Below are positions 45,296 to 58,723 of a stretch of 64,000 nucleotides of DNA, in pieces. The notes under the pieces were generated by a model. The model was not told the DNA's origin. It saw nothing but the letters and a program-made list of their open reading frames with translations, and did not search any database. The stretch spans positions 1 to 64,000 of the forward strand of contig SNVD02009198.1 of NCBI GenBank assembly GCA_013180625.2, read 5' to 3'. This DNA is from Boswellia sacra (taxonomy: Eukaryota; Streptophyta; Magnoliopsida; Sapindales; Burseraceae). Position 1 is the first letter of the stretch; the number at the start of each line of letters is the position of its first letter. A program made the translations under genes and the position numbers.

Positions 45296-48200
45296 TTAAT
45301 TATTTTCCATGGAGCGAGAAGGCCGACCAAGACATTTACAGAATGCTTCCCACGCTGAGTTTCGCCATTCGAGGAAGTCTCTCCAATACATCAATTTAAG
45401 GGCATAAAGCACTAGCAGGAAGAAGCTCAGGCCAATGGAACAAGTGGCAACGGCAAGCCAAAATGAAGGTGCTAACACTGAATATATACCTGTAACGAAT
45501 GCAACCACCATGGCTCCCATTGCAAGTATGGTGAGACGTAAGGCAAGAGTGAACAGATTTTGATATTTCTGAAATTTTTGAAATGACATAATAAAGTGGA
45601 CAAAAACAGCTGAAAGTGATAACGTTAAGGCTATTGTATCTGTTATAATAAATATTTGGAAAGCTAAATTTGTAGTTAGCATTGCAGTTCCTTGATCAGA
45701 ACCTTTTTCGCTGTTATAACCACCAGGAATAGTGAAAGCTGCTGTAAAGGGTACCGTTGCTATGAGTGTAGCCACTAACAAATGTGATGATCTTGTTTCC
45801 TTAAGTCCCTCATAGTACTTTTTTCTCCTTTCATCTCGAATTTTAAAATAGTACTCATCGTCTTTTCTATCATAGGTAACACCATTGGGATATTGCCCTT
45901 TGCCAAAATCTTCGAACAGTACTTGAATGTATTCCTATGATAAAATTTCACTATTAATTTATTAAAATAGATAAATTAAAAGAGTAGGGAGAATCCAAGA
46001 ATTACATTTAAGATATTTTCTTTACACTATTGGTATGAATATAAGAACAAATTTTTTTTTTTTTGAATGTATTAGAGTTGGAAAAACGAAGGTATCTTCA
46101 TAAACATATGATTGATTGACATAAATTAAAGTAGATAGAATATGTAACATTTATTGAATTTCTAATTTGAATATTAAAAAATAAAAAAAAGGATTTTGAA
46201 TTTTTATTTTTTGAGAAAAAGGAAAGTTCAAAGCAAATGAAGGTGAAAAAGGAAGTCAATTTTATTTGTTTTGTTTTTATAAGAGATTTTTATAGGCAAA
46301 TAGATCTGAGAAATCTTCCTTGATCAAGTTTAACCAAATTTAATCTTACGCAGCCAACTTTAGTCCTTTAAGATGAAAACCAGTAAAGATATGAGGGTTA
46401 TTTTAAAAAAAATTATTTTTTAATTTTTTTAATCTTCAAATGCAAACTGTGTCCAATTGCTACACAAAACTACATTTTATATGCGATAGTAACTTACGAT
46501 AAACTATCCTAGAGTAATTCTGCAGTACAGCTGCTGCACTGTAGCAGACGGCCCAGATCCCACCATGTAGGCGCCTCACAGTGATGTGGCGTCTACATGG
46601 CACCTTCTGGTTGCATCCGCTGCACTGCAGCGGATGTACCACAGATTTGTTCACTATCCTGATATAAACACTTAAAGTGACGTAAGGTATATTACGCCGG
46701 GAATTAGTTCCATCTACAATATGATACCAAGTTTAAGGAGGATATATATTTACCTCGAGTTCAAGAGAGCCGTACTCTAACATGTGTTCCACACTAATTT
46801 TTTGGTTGTTGACAGCTAGACGGTTTCCAACGCAAGAAAATGAATCTCTATAGGCAGCAGCACGAATATGGAGAGGAGTATTTCCATCATTATCCTTTTC
46901 ATCTATAAGCCTCTTGATTGATGGATTTTTCAGGAGATTAAGATTTTCTTTTTTACTAAAACTAAGCATTGTAAAGTGAAGAACGTTCCAACCTCTGTTA
47001 TCCTCCTTTTCAAATATATCTGCTGGACCATGAGACAAAAATTCTTCTATTATGTCCTTGTGCCCTTGGCTGGCTGCCATGTGGAGAGCCGTCATCTCGC
47101 GATCGTTGTCAGGAATGGATGCAGCAGATTTATCAAATTGTAATAATAGCTGTGTTGCATCTTTGAAACCATAATATGCAGCGTAATGGAGCGGAGTCCA
47201 CCCATGTTGATCTGTTTCTGTTGTTAAACTCTTCTTTTTCTCAATTATTGCTTCACATAATGACTTTAAATCATCTGAAGAGAAACCTAAAACAAAGACA
47301 AATACAAACTAATGAAATAAATGATGATATATCGAATAAATTATTTGAGTAAAAGGAATAAGTTTACATACATAAATGCACATATATTGCATTATAGACT
47401 GTGCTTTCAAGATAAAATTTTCTACTTACAACTGTAATTCTTCTTGTTCTTCTTAGATTTCAGAAAATGGTTAAATTTTAATTAACAATAAATAAAATGA
47501 TAATGAGATATAATTAATTTGCTGATAAAATGATCATTTGCTAATTAAGAAGCATTGACACTATTCAACTGCAAATTAGCAACAGTTATTCATCGTAAAC
47601 CTTGGTAAATAATTTTATGCTGATGTTGTTGACTCTTTGAAACAATGCTAGCTCAGTATATTAACCCATCATAATTATATAATTAATTACAATGTGAATA
47701 ATCAAATATTGGTATTGGATAACTCATTGTTTAATTTTCTAGGAATTAGAGGCTGTATCATCTAGAGAGCTTAGCTCACATAGTTCCATTTTTTGAAGGA
47801 GAAAAAAAATCTTTGCTTAGTAGGCTTTTGGCTATTAGATTATGGCTTGAATTAGGACAAATCAAGAGTGGGGAAATATTTTATTTTAGGGATTTATGTT
47901 TTAATATTTTAAGTTAGATTAATTATTTCTCACTTTATTTATACTTTACTTCATAACAAATAATTTATCTATATCGAATAGAAAAAGGACTTGTGTGCAG
48001 CCGCTACATCGAGCAGTAGCTGCACCCAAGACTTTGGTCCTACGTAGTATAAGTATGGATAGTCAAATGACCCGAAATCGTAATAGCGTTAGTGTGATCT
48101 GTTATGAGTTTTGTCTTTCACAGTGAATACTATAAAACGCCACGGCACTTTTACTTTTGTCTTTTTGCTTCATTGCATTTGGTGTAAACTCATTTAATCA

Positions 48201-50881
48201 TATACTATTAAATAAGTTTTTAACAAATAATTATATCAAGAATTTAGGGTTCAAATAATTTTTATAAAGTGCTATATGTCAATTAATGCAGACCAATTAT
48301 TATAGTATAATATACTGATAATTTAAAGGAATATTTTAGTACTAATGATTAATACACGAGAAGTGTATGAAAACTAAATTAATATTAATAATTATACTAT
48401 TTATTTTGATACTATAATTTTTTTATTTTTTCAATATTTAAAAAATTAACTAGGAGTAATATTTTTAAATTGATAAAATAATTTTTAAATATGTAGATAT
48501 TATATATTGAAATTCATGCAAAGGAAAAGGACATATCAAGAATTTTAATAACTTGCTACTCGTCAAGGCTTGAGGGTACATGTCTCCTTATTATTATAAA
48601 GGTATTTGAGTGTAGTTAACAATTATCCAAAAGCTTGGGCTTGGTGGTTAGAAATAACCCTATGAGTAATTACTAAGAGATTTCAATAAATAGATTAATT
48701 TTCTTTAAAATATTCTTCCTTAAGTTTAAATTAAGAAGGGGGAGGCAGGTGTGGAGAAAATGGCATTGCCATTTATTGACAGAGCTAATTTGAAAGGATT
48801 TTTGTGATGCTTCTTTAAAGCGATGGTATTTATGTTTTACTCTTGTAATAGTTAGGGTTGTTGTCGTTTTTTTTTTCTGAACAATACTATATTATCATTA
48901 TTATTATTATTAAAAGTACATAAATATCCATAGTATTTACATTTAAAGAATAAAGTTGAGTTAACTTTCTACAAATGAATCAACAATTAGTGAAGAAGTC
49001 TAATAGAGTAATCATGAAATCATCGTAATTGACAAAATAATATCTAGCTTGACTCCTTGCTATTTTTGCCACTCTATAAATCTGTAATTATTTTATCAAT
49101 ACTGATTAATGTTAAAAAACCTAATGATTGAGCCTTCGTGATTAGATGAACAATCACATACAAATAAGAGAGAAAAAAAAAGTTGGAAAAAATATAAGAG
49201 AAGGACTTATGCGGTTCACCCAATTAAATAATGTCGATGGTGACAAAATGCAAGACATTCCACTGAGAAAAATCAAAGAAGAAGAGTATAACAACTAAAA
49301 AATGCTTTCACAAGCTGTCACATCCTTGTTGAGATTCCCATATTCTCCCTATATAGATTGTCTCTAAGCATACTCTCGCTTTGAAGTTTCTTATGTATTT
49401 ATTAAAGGGGTAATACGCTACTTAATTATTTCAATAAATATGAAATTAACTAATTATAATAACAAAATAGGTTTAACTAGTTTTAACTAAATAAAAATTA
49501 AAACTCAAACCCAATCTAATAAGAACTTTAGAATTTTATAAGAATAAAATTATTATTTTGACTAACCGTCCACCAAATGATTTTCCTAATTTTAGCATAA
49601 CTTAATTTCCTTACGCAATAATAAGTCACTAATTTCAAAGAATAAACTAGATTTTAAACTTAAAATCACTACAAACATTTGATCACTAGATTATTGACCA
49701 AAGATGAGTGTCTAATTGCACCTCCCTAATTAAGTTTTTCAAATAATATTCTTATAACTTAACTTATTTTCACAACTCTAAAAATATTTTTATCAGCCAA
49801 CATAAATTCCATGGCTTGAAACTTAATTGAATAAAAAAATATGACGAAAAAATAAATAAAGATTCATAAACAATTCGATAAATCAATATAAACACATTTG
49901 ATGATTTAATATTGACATTTTTGGAAAAGATATGATTGATTCTTATTAATTAAGATTTGATCGATTGTACTGATATTACTTTTAAATTTATAAATATAAA
50001 TTTTATAAAAATGTAATTTTTAAAGTTCCAAAAAAAGGTAAATTATATACATATTTTAGTATATTAACGGATATAAAGAACTCTTTTTTTTTTTTTTGGG
50101 TGAAAATAGCTTTTGTGTTATTCTAATGTAAGATGTTATTCTACTCTTATATAGATTATATAAATAATATTTAAAATATTTCTATTTGAAGAGGATAAGC
50201 ACAATTACCTTTATCTTTACAGAGCATAACTGCCGCATGCAAAGCTGTCATTCCACTGGGGCCCTCATGGGCAGCCGATTTGCAACTGTCTAATATGTTT
50301 CTCACAATATCGATATCTCCTCTCGCTGCGGCAAGATAAAGCGGAGTTTCGTCGGATTTATTAGCAGAATATGAAAAATCGGGGTCTCCACATTCAGTTA
50401 AAATCCTCACCGTCCACCTGTCGCCATGTCGTGCTGCCTTATGCAATGGTGTGTCATTTTCGTTATTCGTCATTCTCAGCATCCGCCAGTCACGTCTCAG
50501 CCCGCTCTCTATGTCTTGGTGTTTAGCTTTTGCGTGTCGGAGAAGCGCTGCGGCTACACCATCATTTCCACCTTCGGCCGCAACATGAAGTGGAGTATCA
50601 CCTTTGTCATTAGCTTGTAGTAGTAGTAATGGACATATCTTAAGGATGTCTTTCACGAACTCGGGTGATTCATCCCAGCTTCCGGATTTTATGTTGATAT
50701 GCAAGATTGTATCCTTTGACTCCGTTACTATCCGCTCAAGATGTTGTGCTCTATCCTTAAAGGGTTCAATATTACTCTTGATCGCAGCCTCGTACAGCTC
50801 AGAATCCGGTGAGATGATCTGCAACGGATTGTCGATGTCGATAATTGATGCTGCCTCATTCACATTAGTGATAGAATCCAT
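45296..50881 (-). CDS. Ankyrin repeat / PGG-domain membrane protein (ACD6-like)
   Basis: A three-exon model on the minus strand: 50881-50209, 47286-46754 and 45934-45296. All introns have GT/AG ends (50208-47287 and 46753-45935) and phases match, giving 614 residues. Residues about 80-400 hold ankyrin repeats (GDTPLHVAAEGGNDGVAAAL, DTPLHKAARHGDRWTVRIL, ETPLYLAAARGDIDIVRNIL, GMTALHAAV, GWTPLHYAAYYG, MTALHMAASQGHKDIIEEFL, GNTPLHIRA). A PGG domain (LLVATLIATVPFTAAFTIPG, about 453-472) and about four membrane segments follow. The family includes ACD6, an ER/plasma-membrane regulator of salicylate-linked defence and cell death. No stop or frameshift was found. The exact orthologue is not established. 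Confidence 0.88.
46500..46650. mobile_element. GC-rich palindromic MITE-like element in intron 2
   Basis: The arms contain CCACCATGTAGGCGCCTCAC and, inverted, GGTGCCATGTAGACGCCACA, with GCAGTACAGCTGCTGCACTG and GCATCCGCTGCACTGCAGCG outside. It stands out as GC-rich in an AT-rich intron. A related block with GCAGCCGCTACATCGAGCAG is near 47998 in intron 1. Confidence 0.6.
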
Positions 50882-50932
50882 TGTCTTGGTTTCTGTTTTA
50901 TTGTGTAGGAGATGTTTAGAAGACTGTGTGTA

Positions 50933-50941
50933 CCATATATA
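50933..50941 (-). promoter_or_regulatory. Candidate TATA box of the ACD6-like gene
   Basis: TATATATGG on the minus strand, about 52-60 bases upstream of the ATG at 50881. This implies a very short 5' leader. Supported by position only. Confidence 0.45.
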
Positions 50942-53900
50942 TGAAAAGAAAAATGATGAAAAATCAAGATGACCACACTGGCAACAAGATCATTCATCCA
51001 TAAGGTAAGGCCCCAGCAGTAATAGCACGTTTCATCTATGTAGAAGATTCCAGATGACAACAGTGAGCAACAAGGCATATATTACTGAGAGGGTAACGCC
51101 CAGAAATTGTGCGGAATGATGAAAATTCAAAAAAAAAAAAAAAAAAAAAAGCAAAACAACGCTAACTAACACGATCGCTTTTGATAAGACAGGGTCCACT
51201 AATTGTACACGACGATGAAAATGCAAGATTACAACAGTGGACAGTTATTGTTAATAGGTAAGAATTTAACAATTATATATTTAATTAATATAATCAGTGT
51301 TACTGTTCACCGAGCTAGGAAACAAGGAGCCAAGAAACAAGATTGTTGTACCACAGCTAGGAAACATGATATCGGACTACAGCACTAGCACTAGATGATC
51401 TTATTTATTTATTTATTGATTCACGATATAAAGACATGTAACTAATTGATTCAATTACGATCAATTAGTAATTGTCAAAGTAAGACAGTATTGAAGCTAC
51501 TGAACAAGACCGAGTCTAATTAGCTTGCTAACCTTTATTATGTTTTAGTTAATTCCGATTTTTTTAGTTTAATTCCCACCAACTATTAACTGCATTTTCT
51601 CTTTCAATACTGTCTGGTTTGTTAGGATATTTTTTTTTCTTTTTTCTATGCTACTGGGCCAGTTTGCCACCAAGTGTTAATTTACTATTTGCTTTACATA
51701 CTGTATATATTTAATCAATCACCTCGGATCTGTCGTGAGATTCTTCTATAGTATTCCTCATTTTTCTAAGTGTAATGAAAAATCTAGTGAGGTACAGCCA
51801 ACAGGGGGTTAGGTGCATGACTGACTGCCAACTCGTGAAACTAAATAAGCAAAAATTTTATCACAAGACAAAACATATATCTTGATGTGGCATTGAGGGT
51901 GGACCTTAGTGTGTGCAGCCTCGCCTGGATTTTTTTTTTATCATTTCAAATTTTACGAAAATTCCATTATTTCATGCATCCCTGGTATTTGACTAGAAAA
52001 ATAAAGTTTAATCTCTTCACAAGTTTCAGAAATATACACAGAGACCCTAGAGGGTAACAATTGAAGCCTAAAGTCAAACTTTAACGTATAAAAGATAGGT
52101 TAGACGCATGGATTATGCATTAAAAATGATTTTTTATAATGAAACTGCAAGGTTTATAAAGGAAACTGTACAATTACTGGGATGTTAATATTTATTCTTA
52201 GAGGGAACACTTGCAAACTATCTATATATTTCACAAATAATTTTAAATAAATAACCAATTTATACAATTAAACACATATAACCTAACTTAATATAAAATC
52301 ATTGAATATATGAGTTTCACTTTATTTATAAAAAATTATGTACTATTCTTTTTATTATATATATATAATAATTTTATGTCATATGAAGTTGTATATATTT
52401 TAATTGTTTGAATTGATTGTACAAGTAAGACTATTCATATTTCACTAACCAAATAATCAACCTTTCTTAATAAAAGTCTTACTTTTAGGTTTTCCACTGC
52501 AATTAAGAATAATTCTATATATTCTACTTCAATAAATCCGAACAATTAACCCCTCAGTCCACCAAGTAATCGTTACCCCTTATTAATTGCTAAAACGACG
52601 AGTGCTAGGCTTCTCTCATAACACAACACGTATTGAAACTTTTAATTTTTAAAATTTGTGTCTAATTGAATGCAAGAAAATTTCCATGTGGCCCTCGTTA
52701 GGTTCAGTCAAGTTTCACTAACCTCTCTATCCTCATCTCTCCAGAATCCCAAACAGAAAAACCACCATCTCAAAAAAAATCCGTTGTCCTCAACCCTCCA
52801 GATAATAATAATTAAAAAAAAAACTCATTTTCTCAAATCCATTAATAAATAATATAATTCAAAATCAAAATTATAAAAAAGCCATGATTTATTCAATCCC
52901 CGCAAGTCCCATTGGAATCAGGCAATCGGGTTGGGAATTGGAGCTGTTTAGCATATAGTTGAAATGCGAGTAGAGAAAAACCCGGTTTCAACTTGGATCA
53001 ATTTCATTGATCATAGACAGCTATCGGCAACAATGGATTTACTGTGTTTGCTTGTGTTTAGTTGCAGTGGATTTTAGTGCTTCAATGGGTAATAAACTTG
53101 AAATACAAATAACAGACTTTGGATGCTTTTGTACTACAAATGATTGATGATTATAAAATTAATTTAAACTCAAATACTCATAATAATGGACATCAATCAA
53201 TGGATTACCAACCCAACCTAAGTTTGGTTGGTTAATCCATTTATTAAACCCATGGATAGGCTAAAGACTTTTAGTTGGCTGCCAATAACTTGTCAGTGGA
53301 AAAATATATAAATATATATCATTTTTAATTGATCCACAGCAAGTGTATAATTTTTTAAAATATAAACTTCGTCTCTGCTTCCTTTAAATAACGAGCCTCC
53401 ACTATAAATATCTCTTAAAATACTCCTTTTTATTTACACTGAAGGCTAAACACATCAATAATATTTTAATACGATATCCATCTGCAAATTTCAAATAATA
53501 ATTCATTATAGTGGACACCGATGTGTTACCAACACTAACTTGTATTGCATATCGTTAATTTATTCATGAGTACTCCTATGCATAAATTAAACAATTATTA
53601 TCATCGGTTAGACTGAAAGCCCTTGAAAAAAAAAATAAATCCTAAAATATTTTATTCCAAGTTGCCAATAACTTGTTAATGTAAAGAGATAAAAACATAT
53701 ATGTTATTTTTTATCAAATGGGTCGTCAAAAATTATATATACATAACTCGTAGAATACTATTTTGTTGACTCTTAAGCTTTAAGCGCATCAATTAATAGC
53801 CATATTGATCCACTAATTTTATATATTGAGACTCCACTGATTTTAATAGCTAAATATTTAATATTCAATTTTCACAGAAGGGTCTAATTGACATATGCAA

Positions 53901-54814
53901 TAATTAACTGATGACATGTGATCAGATGTTTTAAAATTTTTTAATTTCTCCGGTAGTTATACAATAAATTGTATGATAAAAATTCTAAGTAGATTCATAG
54001 ATAGGTAATATTTGTAAAAATATATATATCTTTCTTTATTTCATTATTTTTTTGCCGCTTAATTGTTATTCTAGATAAATATTAAATTTAACGATAAACT
54101 AATGTCAAAAGGAAATTTATGCCCTCCATGTGTGAAAGCAAAAGGAGATATATGCACAAGTAAAAATAAATGAATAATTAGCTGTTGCATACCTTTTTGC
54201 ACATGGGAAGAAAATAAAAAACTGAACAATTTCTAAATTGATGTCTGATCTAGACTCCCCCCGTGTTCAACGTTAAAAGATCGGTAGCCAATAATAATAA
54301 AAATAATAATTACACCCACTTGCTTTATTGCTTATTTTTTTTTTTGGGCTTAACTTCTATCCTTAAGCCAGATCAAAACAAGTCATGAGATCTTAATTAT
54401 TTGTTTGCCAAGCCAGGTTTCACTCTTTCAGTCTACACCAGCTTAAAATTTTTATTGCAAATTAATAGGAACAAACTTAATAAAGTGTTTAAACAGTGAA
54501 TCGAAGAATTTCATTATATGACATGATTTAGAGCTCAAAATTAAAGAACATTTCGCATTCTTAATGACTTGATAAAAATAGTCTTCATCGTCCAAAATAA
54601 CTAAATTTCAAGTCATTTCTAGATTGAAATGCTACTTTCTTTACTGTCGTTTGGTAACAAGGACAGACCTATGAGAGGGCTAGCATGGGTCGTAGCCGGA
54701 GCTGGCTTTTGCCTAAAAAAATTTTGCAAATTTTCTTGTTACAAATTTGTAAAAAAAAAAAAAAAATCCCAATCATATATTCTCACTCAATATAATTATT
54801 TTATTGTTATGTAG
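50942..54814. other. AT-rich intergenic DNA
   Basis: Contains a 20-base A run near 51130. From about 54110 it is the second copy of the segment at 27490-28330. No gene or RNA was recognised. Confidence 0.6.
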
Positions 54815-55166
54815 TTACACTACTACAAAACAGGGCTTATACTACACTTATTTACCGCGGGCTTCAAAAAAATGCGGTAAAAGTTAACATTTTGTGGCAG
54901 GCCACCACACCCGCAGTAGAAGTTACGAGTTTTACTGCGTTTTTGGAGGCCTGCAGTAAAAAAACATTTTTATTATGTAATTATTATATTTTATAAACTC
55001 TCTTTTTTGGCAGTCCTCTCTCCCACTTCTCTCTCTCGCTTTATCTCATGCCTCCCTCTCAAATCCCTAATTTCCTCGATCTCTCATATTGCCTCTCAAA
55101 TCTCGCATGGATAGTGGAAACTCCTTCCCTCAAGTTGTGATTCCTTCCCTCAAACCTCAATTTCGT

Positions 55167-55450
55167 TAATTTTGACGGTCGAGCAACAAGCGTACGTGCA
55201 AGAACTTGATCAGAAGGCGGCCTCTCTTTGTTGTTCGATCCAAGATCTACGCCTCATATTACCTCTCGCCGATGTCACCCAACGCCTCCCTCACCTACAC
55301 GGTCACTCCCTTGCCTCCAATGTCGCGCTCACCCCCCAGCTCGACCAATTACCTTTTCTTGCCCTAATTTGGAGTGTATGGAGATCTCGACATCTGATAC
55401 GGCCGTCAATCGGATCACTGGGTACGGTTTCTAATTCCTTTTCTGTTTAA
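55167..55450 (+). pseudogene. Captured coding-like fragment, unrecognised
   Basis: The open frame starts TVEQQAYVQELDQKAASL and continues through SIQDLRLILPLADVTQRLPH in ordinary protein-like composition, then ends without homology I can name. Pyrimidine-rich DNA upstream (55010-55160) resembles a 5' leader. It is probably the start of a third captured gene. Confidence 0.35.
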
Positions 55451-56049
55451 TATTTTTATTTGATATATTATCATATTTTCTCCCCAATTACTAATATGTT
55501 ACTATTGAGTTTTATGCGTCCAACCCTGCATCTTGGAATGGCCAAACAGGTTTCAGGTCGGCTGATTGGCTGAAGCTGATCTGCATATTTAACCCTAAAA
55601 TTATCATGATAAGGCTTGGGTGTGGGTGATATCAGTATGAGAGATCTACTTTTTGATGTTTAAAATAAGAATCAATGATCTGTCCCATTGATAGAAATAA
55701 GTAGTTGGTGGAATTTTTTATAAAGTTAACAATTACATTGATTGTAATGTATGCCTTTGTAGTCTATGATAATTTGCGATTTTAAGTTTTAATGTCTTTT
55801 ATGATGTTAGATTTTTAGATTTAATGGCTGTTTATGATACTTTCCTTTTATATGTTGCCACGGCTCACTGAATAGTGTGAAAGTTTAAAAATTATAATGG
55901 AACCTTTTAAAGGTTCCTGGGCCATTTGGATATAATATTGTTCATATTCTTGTTCCCTATCTTTTGTCTGGCTCTAAGAAATGGTTGTTGGTACTGGTTG
56001 TTTAGTGATGCATTGATTAAATGTGTCTGTTGGCGTTTTTCCTATGTAG

Positions 56050-56343
56050 AGATGAATTAGGTCGTTTTGTTGCTGATAAACGATGCTTGACAAGTCTTAA
56101 GATGGAAGGATGCACTAATTTAGGCGGATTTGTCCTCTGCTCATCAAGTTTTTCTACACTTTGGCTTTCAGATCTTTACTCCCTTTCTAAGATGGTAACT
56201 ATTTCATTTTATTCCATCTTCATTGTTTAATTAGGTGAATTTCTTTTTAAACCGGTGTGCCGTTCATGTAGATCTTTAACTGTCTCAATTTGAAAGAGAT
56301 TTCTCTGGAATTTTCAAATTCCTACTCTGCCACCCGTGAGCAG
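56050..56343 (+). pseudogene. Captured exons of an F-box/LRR-like protein
   Basis: Exon-like 56050-56194 (acceptor TGTAG before, GTAACT after) encodes CLTSLKMEGCTNLGGFVLCS and LSTLWLSDLYSLSKM. After a 77-bp intron ending TGTAG, 56272-56343 continues IFNCLNLKEISLEFSNS in a joining frame. The leucine/cysteine spacing is that of plant F-box/LRR proteins (ubiquitin-ligase substrate adaptors). Introns are retained, so capture was at the DNA level. The exact source gene is not established. Confidence 0.5.
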
Positions 56344-57014
56344 GTTTTTTTTTTAACATTAAATTTTGGGCTTTTGTTATCTGTATTTCTGTTATTGTTC
56401 TTATCTTTGTCTTATTATGTGCAAGTTTATACTTTTCATGACTTTATGCAATTTCTCATGTGGGTTTATTTGCTTTAATTTTGATTCTTAGTTAGAAGTC
56501 TGAAAACACTGCTCGATGAGATTCTCCTTTGTTGAAAGCATAGATTGCATTTTCTTTTTTTTTTTGTGTTTTTCAATTTTCTTTTCAGAGAACAAATTTG
56601 AAATCTGTTTGCATTACTTGAAGTGGCAAATGATAATACATATCTCTCGGAGGAGCAGCCATGGTTTAATCTGCTTAGCATACTTGGTCTAACTCATTGA
56701 ATTCTTTATTAGGATATATGCACTTCTTGCTTTTTAACATCATGCTGTCTCTTTTTCATCTAACCCTTGTTTTCTGGACCAATATATATTTTGAGAATTG
56801 GGTCTCATCAGCCTATTCTTTTCATTTCTAATAATATACTAGGATACTACTTTCTCTTTTGTACTCTGTAATTAATGAAGGAATCCATGTATAAATTCTG
56901 TTAGCTGATTTTTGAATGGAAAAAAAAAAGAGTCTAAGAAACGTTGTAATGAAGTTTTATGCTTTTTATTTCAAATTTTATGATATAAAAGCTTTGCTGA
57001 TATTGTTGCTTCAG

Positions 57015-57279
57015 ATATGTTTGGAAATGCTTTACTTTGCAAACAATTCCGGTGATGCTGACAGTAGCATTGTGAGAGAAACCTGGGCTAGACTTATTGA
57101 TCAAGCTCTTTCAAAGGGTGGCATTTGGGAAGCTTGTTCAGTACTAAAAAAGATTGGTTCCCATATATATATCCTAGGGATGGAGCTGTTTTACCTCTGG
57201 ACATTTTATGTCTTCACCTTGAGAAGGCTGCTCTGGTACATTATCCGCTTTGTGCGTGTTTAAGCATATGCTTTGTCTC

Positions 57280-57346
<67 letters not shown>

Positions 57347-58025
57347 TAGGCATTTCTGTTTGCTTATGTGGAATTCTCTTTTTCTAGAAACTTTCTTTCT
57401 ACCTGGATTGGATTTGAACCATTTTTATTGGGACACTGTTAAAAGAAGTTTTAAATATACCAATATTTAGTATTTTTCTCCTCACCTTGTCCTCTCAGCC
57501 ACTTTTTTCTGCATGATGTATGCTAACTTCTTTTTACATGCAAGCAAAATCAAAGAGTTGGCAAGTTCTTAGATAAACTCAATCTTACATTAATTAGCAA
57601 AAAACTATTGGCATTTGACAGAGACAGGGCAAAGGAACAGAAATAAATGTAAAAGGGACCTTTTAAGCAGATGTGTCTTATATGGATAATATTACAATTT
57701 CTTAGCGATGATTGTAATGGCCATTATCTACCCTTAGATATTTATTTTCCTTAAAGACATACCATTTCATTATGCAGTTTCATGGTGCTGATCTAACTGG
57801 GGGGATCCAAACTGTTGCTTATATTAATGGCTTGAAATAACATCTACAGATAAATCATGTTTTCAGTCCAAGATTTAATTCTGTTCTCCTTGAATTTTGG
57901 GTACCAAGTATATAACAGAGGTATGGAGATTACCCCTTCCACAGAGCCGGACTAAAGCTGTTTACAAAGGATTTCGAGAACTTGAAGAATCCCTGATAAA
58001 TTCTTTTCCTTTGGATCGGTTTTGA
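57015..58025 (+). pseudogene. Captured exons resembling nucleoporin NUP155
   Basis: Exon-like 57015-57235 (CAG acceptor, GT donor) encodes VRETWARLIDQALSKGGI and EACSVLKK. An extra AT at about 57168 shifts the frame, after which DGAVLPLDILCLHLEKAAL reads in another frame. A second block at 57919-58025 encodes RLPLPQSRTKAVYKGFRELE and ends in TGA, resembling the NUP155 C-terminus. NUP155 is a scaffold of the nuclear pore. Retained introns and the frameshift mark a captured pseudogene. The call is from remembered family sequence. Confidence 0.6.
57277..57346. repeat. Compound (TA)n(TGTA)n microsatellite
   Basis: About 38 bases of TA followed by eight TGTA-type repeats inside the CACTA element, likely length-variable. 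Confidence 0.9.
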
Positions 58026-58723
58026 TGTTTCTTGTTTGATATAATACTGTATGATTAATTTTTTTCTTTTTTTCTTGTCACATTGCAATAAAAATATTAT
58101 AGGTTCACCATTGGAAGTTCTCATGTAGCATTATGCTTAATACTTGACATTGCAATAAAAATATTATAGATTCACAAGCCCTCAATCCACGAGGACCGCC
58201 GAAAGTCAGAGCAATTATACCCCACACAGTTTGCAGGGTTTTAATTAGTTATATTCATATAATAATATTGATGTTGCTGTTGTTGGGTTTGGGAATTGTG
58301 AACCAAAAATGGGTTGAAAAGCGAACAAAAAATGGGTATAATCATTTACGGTGGGCAATCAGTCCGCGGTAAATTCTTTTACACCAGACCACTAAATTCT
58401 ATGGCGGGCTTCGAGCTCGCGGTAAAACCCGTTTTACCGCGGGCCGAAACCGCAGTAAAAAGTAAAATTATTTTTTACGGCGCCATTTTATACGGCGGGC
58501 TTAAACCGCCGTAGGCCCGCCGTAGAAGGCCTTTTACCGCTGTTTCAGCCCGCCTTTTACCGTGGTAAAAGGCCCATTTTCTTGTAATGTTATCTTTTTT
58601 TTGAAAATTTATAATATATTCTTATGTCATTATTTTGTTCTTACAAATTTCTTTCCACCTCACTGGCCAGATGATGAAGATTTGGGGCTATCTTACGGGC
58701 CTCTTGCATTAACAAAATCGCCA

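Larger units (their letters stand above)
54818..58589. mobile_element. Non-autonomous CACTA element with captured gene fragments
   Basis: 3,772 bp beginning CACTACTACAAAACAGGG and ending (read inverted) CATTACAAGAAAATGGG, flanked by TTA at 54815-54817 and 58590-58592, the 3-bp duplication expected of En/Spm elements. Subterminal arrays of GCGGTAAAA and CCGCGGGC-type motifs occur at about 54850-54960 and 58330-58575. No transposase was found. The interior has exon-like fragments with intron junctions from unrelated host genes. The paralogous segment near 28225 lacks the insertion and serves as an empty site. Confidence 0.85.

Noticed and set aside
50604..50972. 122-codon plus frame
   Set aside because: It is antisense to exon 1 of the ankyrin gene.
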